A stretch of 64,000 nt of DNA from Haploplasma axanthum. Lineage in GTDB: Bacteria; Bacillota_I; Bacilli_A; Acholeplasmatales; Acholeplasmataceae. Under the pieces are notes generated by a model. That model was not told the DNA's origin. It searched no databases and saw only the letters and a list, made by a program, of their open reading frames with translations. The stretch is taken from contig NZ_LR215048.1 of assembly GCF_900660745.1 (NCBI RefSeq), positions 496,001 to 560,000 on the forward strand, written 5' to 3'. The stretch's first letter is position 1; every line of letters begins with the position of its first letter. Shown here in pieces: positions 62,801-64,000 of the stretch. A program made the position numbers and the translations under genes.

Positions 62801-64000
62801 TAATTATTGTTGAAGATGATTGTGGATCAGAACGTGGTATGATTGTTAGACCAATCATGGAAAACGGAAAAGTTATTGTTCCACTTAGAGATAGAATTAT
62901 TGGTAGATACGTAAGTAGAGATGTTATAAGCAATAAGAAAAAGAAACCAATCATTTTAAGAAATGAATTAGTTACTGAAGAAATTGCTGATGAAATCGTT
63001 GCTGATGGAATTACTGAAGTTGAAATTAGAAATGTCTTCACTTGTGTTTCTGAAAATGGTATTTCTGCTAAATCATATGGTAGAAACTTGGCTACTAATA
63101 CAGTAGTTGAAGTTGGGGATTCAGTTGGGGTAGTTGCTGCTCAATCAATTGGTGAACCAGGTACACAATTAACGATGCGTACATTCCATACTGGTGGTGT
63201 GGCATCTGCATCAGATATTACTCAAGGGTTACCTCGTATTCAAGAATTATTTGAAGCAAGAAAACCTAAAGGTGAAGCAAGAATAAGTGAAGTTAATGGT
63301 AAAGTTAAAGAAGTAAATCGTCAAAATAATGGGACAACAGAAATCTATATTACAGAAAATGTAAAAGATGCTGGAATATACCAATATTATGTAGGTGCTT
63401 CTGATGACTTATACGTTAAAGAAGGAAATACAGTTATAAAAGGACAAGCTTTAGCATCAAATGAAGTTAAGAGTGATGTTAATGGTAAGATAATTAAAAT
63501 ATCTAACCTAAATAATGACACGCTTGAAATATCAATTAAAGAAGAAATAAGAGAAGCTAAAGAATACAAATATGTAATTGATCCAAATGTTGAAATCCTT
63601 GTTCGTAAGAATGCTCCAGTTGTTGCTGGACAAAAATTATGTGCAGGATCAATCAATCCAAAAGAATTACTACGTGTTGTATCAGCAGAAGCTGCACAAA
63701 ACTATATTTTAGAAGAAGTTCAAAAAGTATACCGTGCACAAGACGTGGAAATTAGTGATAAGCATGTGGAAATTATTGTACGTCAAATGTTTAGAAGAAT
63801 TTATGTTGTTTATGAAGGAGATTCACATTTACTTCCAGGAACTGAAGTTTCAGTAGCAGTATTTAAAGATGCCGTTAAAGAAGCAATCACAAATGGAACT
63901 AGAATACCTGTTGGTAGACCAATCTTACTTGGTATTACAAGAGCATCACTAAGAAGTGATTCATTCTTATCAGCAGCATCATTCCAAGAAACTACAAAGA
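59845..64000 (+). CDS. rpoC: RNA polymerase beta' subunit, nearly complete (runs past the window end)
   Basis: At least 1,385 residues; the frame is open at the last base, which lies in the conserved SAASFQETTK segment, so roughly the last C-terminal part is missing. Standard RpoC begins only near residue 173 with FKIRLASPNEIRQWSYGEV. The zinc site is CACGKKQSGNKGQICPKCG, and the catalytic NADFDGD is near residue 607. The first 170 residues are an extra domain with two repeats, ENLKLSTPVLDKLKLSGID (from 11) and ENLNLSSETLEILKNSRID (from 67), each about 55 residues and similar in pattern to the alpha subunit C-terminal domain. GGGGAGG ribosome site precedes ATG 59845, so the extension is translated from the only good start. 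Confidence 0.95.
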   Translation, partial: MAKDVLNTKVENLKLSTPVLDKLKLSGIDRLDDFNTFTLKELKMLLGETFTEVTKVLREYYLPSNLENLNLSSETLEILKNSRIDDLEILLNYDKRTLYDLFKEDSVLLQEINELLETYGFDRLVEFVEGEVAYHIEDDNKEISALDIDLKQRINIEVEPLRKGYGSRSYTHFKIRLASPNEIRQWSYGEVMNHETINYRTSKPEVGGLFCERIFGPTKDYQCACGKKQSGNKGQICPKCGIEITESKVRRERMGHINLEAPVVHTWYIKSSPSRLAILLGIKSKQLEEVVYHASYIVTDPGSTMLTKKRILSEQEYSQLLEQYPRQFTAQTGAEAIKTLLMELDLEKEVKILRRKIKSNSAQKRERAIKRLEVVEAFNNSDNKPEWMVLEVIPVIPPDLRPMVALDGGRFATTDLNDLYRRILNRNNRLKKQKEQHAPRLILKNEKRMLQEAVDALIDNSKRGKKAVVERGRNLKSLSDMLRCKQGRLRQNLLGKRVDYSGRSVIIVGPDLEMYQCGIPREMAITLFKPFILRELQKNQGLDKKNANSKYETMDDEVWQALEKVVVEHPVLLNRAPTLHRLGIQVFEPKLIDGKAIRLHPLVTPAFNADFDGDQMAVHVPLSNEAQAEARLLMLASNNILNPKDGKPVVTPSQDMVLGNYYLTIENELAKADSTEHPEHYKYINRNEGKFFFDVNEAKLAFEKKEIGLHTRIIISPKVLKHNFTPEQREMYLVTTLGKLIFNDVLPEIFYYLNEPTTKNLENGTPDIYFIPKGHNPLEYLANIPLPQPFNKKFLSQIISRVFKLLNISETSKILDKVKDLGFKYSTVAGFTISFADINVYSKKDELIKRVRTKIDEISEFFEMGLLTDDERRKLVIKEWEAASDEIKKGLSGELDSENHIYMMMSSGARGSISSFVQLSGMRGLMRNPKGETIEVPVQASFREGLTVSEFFISTHGARKGSTDTALKTAESGYLTRRLVDVSQEVIIVEDDCGSERGMIVRPIMENGKVIVPLRDRIIGRYVSRDVISNKKKKPIILRNELVTEEIADEIVADGITEVEIRNVFTCVSENGISAKSYGRNLATNTVVEVGDSVGVVAAQSIGEPGTQLTMRTFHTGGVASASDITQGLPRIQELFEARKPKGEARISEVNGKVKEVNRQNNGTTEIYITENVKDAGIYQYYVGASDDLYVKEGNTVIKGQALASNEVKSDVNGKIIKISNLNNDTLEISIKEEIREAKEYKYVIDPNVEILVRKNAPVVAGQKLCAGSINPKELLRVVSAEAAQNYILEEVQKVYRAQDVEISDKHVEIIVRQMFRRIYVVYEGDSHLLPGTEVSVAVFKDAVKEAITNGTRIPVGRPILLGITRASLRSDSFLSAASFQETTK

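Noticed and set aside
1-64000. Mycoplasma-type code with UGA as tryptophan
   Set aside because: UGA ends several clear genes (rsmI, tmk, the first ABC fusion) and conserved tryptophans are UGG.
1-64000. tRNA, rRNA or CRISPR loci
   Set aside because: No cloverleaf with a GTTCRA-type T arm, no rRNA sequence and no regularly spaced repeats were found on reading; short AT-rich repeats are explained by composition. A tRNAscan or CRISPR-finder run would settle this.

Overview
The window is about 64 kb of very AT-rich bacterial chromosome with the standard code: UGA acts as a stop and tryptophan is UGG throughout. The gene orders cysS-mrnC-rlmB-(sigma-like)-rpmG-secE-nusG-rplKAJL-ybxB-rpoBC and tmk-holB-ricT-yabB-rsmI-metG are those of low-GC Bacillota and early-branching Mycoplasmatota. 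V-type instead of F-type ATPases, the low GC and the compact operons suggest an Acholeplasma/Izemoplasma/Haloplasma-like organism. This placement is inference from layout and was not tested by a search.

Layout. (1) 1-4,535: 3' part of a first V-type ATPase operon (subunits C, F, A, B, D) ending in a terminator. (2) 4,536-11,434: an accessory island with a broken gene for a secreted protein, two fused MacB-like ABC transporters, and two related membrane-anchored small proteins flanking them. (3) 11,462-19,508: rdgB, then a probable nine-gene operon ecfA1-ecfA2-ecfT-truA-tmk-holB-ricT-yabB-rsmI from one extended -10 promoter. (4) 19,700-21,285: a complete IS1202-like insertion sequence with 29-bp direct repeats, abutting the promoter of a methionine T-box in front of metG. 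(5) 21,285-25,515: metG-yitT, an aldo/keto reductase and a lipoprotein. (6) 25,516-36,210: a structured leader and a complete second V-ATPase operon ntpFIKECGABD with ktrB (ntpJ) and ktrA. Its c-subunit carries the residues that bind Na+ in Enterococcus hirae NtpK. (7) 36,211-42,143: rplM-rpsI, gltX plus a lipoprotein, cysS-mrnC. (8) 42,146-47,253: a P-type ATPase, rlmB, a sigma-like gene, rpmG-secE-nusG. (9) 47,254-52,377: membrane proteins and a divergent heterodimeric ABC exporter inserted between nusG and rplK. (10) 52,845-64,000: rplKAJL with L1-type and L10-type leaders, ybxB, rpoB and nearly all of rpoC.

How it fits together. Ion handling dominates: two V-ATPases, one of them apparently Na+-specific and co-transcribed with a KtrAB K+ uptake system, a P-type cation ATPase and an ECF vitamin-uptake module. 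The rest is translation and transcription machinery with classic attenuation leaders (T-box, L10) and probable L1 and L13 control sites.

Points most worth a second look: an approximately 170-residue N-terminal extension of RpoC that reads as two tandem copies of an RNA polymerase alpha-CTD-like fold; a duplicated module plus a rifampicin-resistance-type residue in RpoB; the 5-11 kb secreted-protein/ABC island; and the long structured leader with a terminator ahead of the Na+ V-ATPase/Ktr operon.
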